From Mycobacterium saskatchewanense (GTDB lineage: Bacteria; Actinomycetota; Actinomycetes; Mycobacteriales; Mycobacteriaceae): a DNA stretch of 64,000 nucleotides. The stretch lies in assembly GCF_010729105.1 (NCBI RefSeq), contig NZ_AP022573.1, positions 4,030,001 to 4,094,000 on the forward strand, read 5' to 3'. The translations under genes and the position numbers were made by a program. Positions 62,399-64,000 of this stretch are shown here, one piece after another. Each line of letters opens with the position of its first letter. Position 1 is the first letter of the stretch. The notes beneath the pieces are model-generated. The model saw only the letters and a program-made list of their open reading frames with translations. It was not told the DNA's origin and did not search any database.

Positions 62399-63598
62399 AT
62401 GCGGACGCCTGTGATCCTGGTCGCCGGCCAACACGACACGGATGCCGTCGTGGGCGCGCTGCTGGGCGCACCGGGAACCTTGGTCGTCGAGCATCGTTTC
62501 GACGGTCACGTGGTGCGCCGCACCACGGCGATGCTGCAACACGGCGTCTTGACCACCGCCGAGGCCGGGCTCGAACTGGCACACGGCTGCGTGTCCTGCA
62601 CCATCCGCAACGACCTGCTCCTGCTGTTGCGCCAACTTCATCGCCGGCCCGATGTCGACCGGATCGTGGTGCACCTGGCGCCGTGGCTCGAACCCGAACC
62701 GCTCTGCGTGGCAATCGACCACGTCCGGTTGCGCGTGGCGCCGGAGTACGTCGACGGGCCGGCGGCCCTGGACGTCGCGGTCGCCGCGGTGGTCACCTGT
62801 GTCGATTCGTCGGTGTGGTTGACCCAGGCGCTCGGAGACGCCGAGCTCGACGACGGGCGCACCGTGGCGCAGGTGGTGGTCGGACAAGCCGAATTCGCCG
62901 ACGTGATCGTGCTCAACCAGGCCGAGCCCGTCACGGCCGCCGCATTGCGCCGCCTCTCGCCGCGCGCGCGGATTCAGGTGGGCGCCAACGGCATCGGGGC
63001 TGCGGTGAACAATCTGTACCGCGACGCGCGGCGAGGCCGTAGCGACGATCCGTTCGGTCCGCTGCTGGCCGGGCAGCCACCGCTCAACGCCCGCGGAGCG
63101 ATCAAGCTGGTCGAATTCAACGCCCGGCGCCCCTTTCATCCGCAGCGTCTGCACGAGTGCCTCGATGTGCTGCTCGACGGCGTACTGCGTACCCGTGGCC
63201 GGCTATGGCTGGCCGGCCGGCCCGACCACGCGATGTGGCTGGAGTCGGCCGGTGCTGGCCTGCGGGTCAGTTCGGCCGGCAGGTGGCTCGCCGCCCTCTC
63301 GCCGCCCGAGCTGGCCGGCGTCGACCCGGAGCGACGCGCGTTTGCCGAGCTGGAATGGGACGCCATCCACGGCGACCGGCACACGTCGATGACCATCCTG
63401 GTGTGCGGCGCCGACGTTACCGAGATCGTCGACGCCCTGCGCGGCGCACTTCTCACCGACGACGAGTTGGACGGCCCGGCCCGGACTCCCTACGACGATC
63501 CATTCGGCGACTGGCACGACGACCCCCGTGCCGAGCCGGCGCAGCCTGCCCAGGAAAATGCCGCCCCTGCTAACCACAGACCCGAAGGAGATCGCTGA
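62399..63598 (+). CDS. COG0523/G3E-family (CobW-like) protein lacking a P-loop (Rv0106 type)
   Basis: A 399-residue protein similar to Rv0106, a Zur-regulated member of the COG0523 metallochaperone family. The C-terminal CobW_C domain is clear ([39 protein letters not shown]) and the metal-motif remnant GCVSC is kept at about residue 63-67. However, where COG0523 GTPases have the Walker A loop (GxxGxGKT), this protein reads [15 protein letters not shown], with no Gly-Lys-Thr/Ser. GTP hydrolysis of the usual kind is therefore doubtful. The stop overlaps the L31 start (TGATG). Zur box 3 is directly upstream. Confidence 0.85.
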   Translation: MRTPVILVAGQHDTDAVVGALLGAPGTLVVEHRFDGHVVRRTTAMLQHGVLTTAEAGLELAHGCVSCTIRNDLLLLLRQLHRRPDVDRIVVHLAPWLEPEPLCVAIDHVRLRVAPEYVDGPAALDVAVAAVVTCVDSSVWLTQALGDAELDDGRTVAQVVVGQAEFADVIVLNQAEPVTAAALRRLSPRARIQVGANGIGAAVNNLYRDARRGRSDDPFGPLLAGQPPLNARGAIKLVEFNARRPFHPQRLHECLDVLLDGVLRTRGRLWLAGRPDHAMWLESAGAGLRVSSAGRWLAALSPPELAGVDPERRAFAELEWDAIHGDRHTSMTILVCGADVTEIVDALRGALLTDDELDGPARTPYDDPFGDWHDDPRAEPAQPAQENAAPANHRPEGDR

Positions 63599-63852
63599 TG
63601 AAGCCCGGCATCCACCCCGACTACCACCCGATCGTCTTCCAGGACGCCACGACCGGAGCGACGTTCCTGACCCGTTCCACCCTCACCAGCTCGCGCACCA
63701 TCGACTGGGAGACGGCGGCCGGAGTGCGCACCTACCCCCTCGTCGTCGTCGAAGTCACGTCGGATTCACACCCCTTCTGGACCGGTAGCCGCCGGATCGT
63801 CGACAGCGCGGGCCAGGTGGAGAAGTTCCGCCGCCGCTACGGCGGTCGCTGA
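63598..63852 (+). CDS. rpmE2: 50S ribosomal protein L31 type B, cysteine-free
   Basis: An 84-residue L31 type B ([35 protein letters not shown]), lacking the CxxC pairs of the zinc form. It takes the place of L31 type A under zinc limitation. Coupled by a 1-base overlap to the G3E gene. Confidence 0.94.
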   Translation: MKPGIHPDYHPIVFQDATTGATFLTRSTLTSSRTIDWETAAGVRTYPLVVVEVTSDSHPFWTGSRRIVDSAGQVEKFRRRYGGR

Positions 63853-64000
63853 CAGACCGGGCGGGGCTCGGAAAAGCGAGTTGGCGGCTACTCGCCACGG
63901 AGCGGTCCTGTTCGCATACGCCCTCCCATGGGGCGGTCGCCCCGGCCGGGGTGGCGGTGACGTCGCCGGTGACCGCCCGAGAAGCGCGACGCCCCTCCGC
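63853..64000. other. right-end intergenic stretch, no gene recognised
   Basis: The last 148 bp after the L31 stop show no credible coding frame or hairpin with a U-tract. The following gene, if any, starts outside the window. Confidence 0.5.

Overview
The window reads as about 64 kb of chromosome from a slow-growing, high-GC mycobacterium. Gene content and order follow, from memory, the M. tuberculosis Rv0233 to Rv0282 interval (nrdB-like R2lox, gabD1, aftD, lpqI, htdX, fabG4, fadA2, fadE5, succinate dehydrogenase 1, hsp20, nirBD, narK3, aac(2'), narU, fadD2, fadE6, PPE3). Many extra genes and differences suggest a relative of the M. avium complex; the species cannot be fixed from sequence alone. 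No rRNA, tRNA, CRISPR array, insertion sequence or prophage was seen.

Layout. 1-8 kb: R2lox (cut by the window edge), an alpha/beta hydrolase with a divergent TetR, gabD1, an acetolactate-synthase-like ThDP enzyme and a DUF222/13E12 protein that has lost its HNH nuclease motif. 8-16 kb: cell-envelope block with a lipase-maturation-factor-like membrane protein, the arabinofuranosyltransferase AftD, two tandem DUF2613 small proteins, LpqI and a TetR. 16-25 kb: ClC channel, then the fatty-acid set htdX/fabG4, fadA2 and fadE5. fabG4/fadA2 and fadE5 share a TTAC-N6-GTAA palindrome in their promoters. A 2-oxoglutarate oxygenase and a flavin-reductase-like protein follow. 25-30 kb: succinate dehydrogenase 1 operon, a decayed PEP-mutase-family gene and Hsp20. 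30-43 kb: nitrite/nitrate module (nirBD, SirB-like chelatase, HemD-winged-helix regulator, narK3, narU) interleaved with aac(2'), pxpBC and a siderophore-binding-type lipoprotein. 43-57 kb: LigD-type polymerase, fadD2, a plasmid-partition-like RHH protein, a His/Trp/Gly-repeat secreted protein, fadE6, a dehydrogenase, a hydrolase, a TetR gene broken by a 16-bp tandem duplication, a VOC enzyme, duplicated membrane proteins, and a DUF2236 oxygenase.

57-64 kb: the most interesting part, a zinc-starvation island. Three Zur-box-like palindromes sit before (i) a PPE-PPW gene followed by a two-subunit permease (DUF318 plus TIGR03943), (ii) an operon of cysteine-free alternative ribosomal proteins L28, L33, S14, S18 ending in a Cys-rich 129-aa protein, and (iii) a COG0523/G3E-family protein without a recognisable P-loop, followed by an L31 type B protein. 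On its left lies a CmtR-like ArsR repressor and a CDF-type metal transporter. Together these would cover metal sensing, transport, secretion and ribosome remodelling under zinc limitation. The ESX-3 locus would be expected just beyond the right edge but is not in the window.

Several genes are damaged or trimmed (DUF222 without HNH, PEP mutase fragment, TetR frameshift, TetR without HTH, hydrolase tail remnant), which suggests ongoing gene decay.
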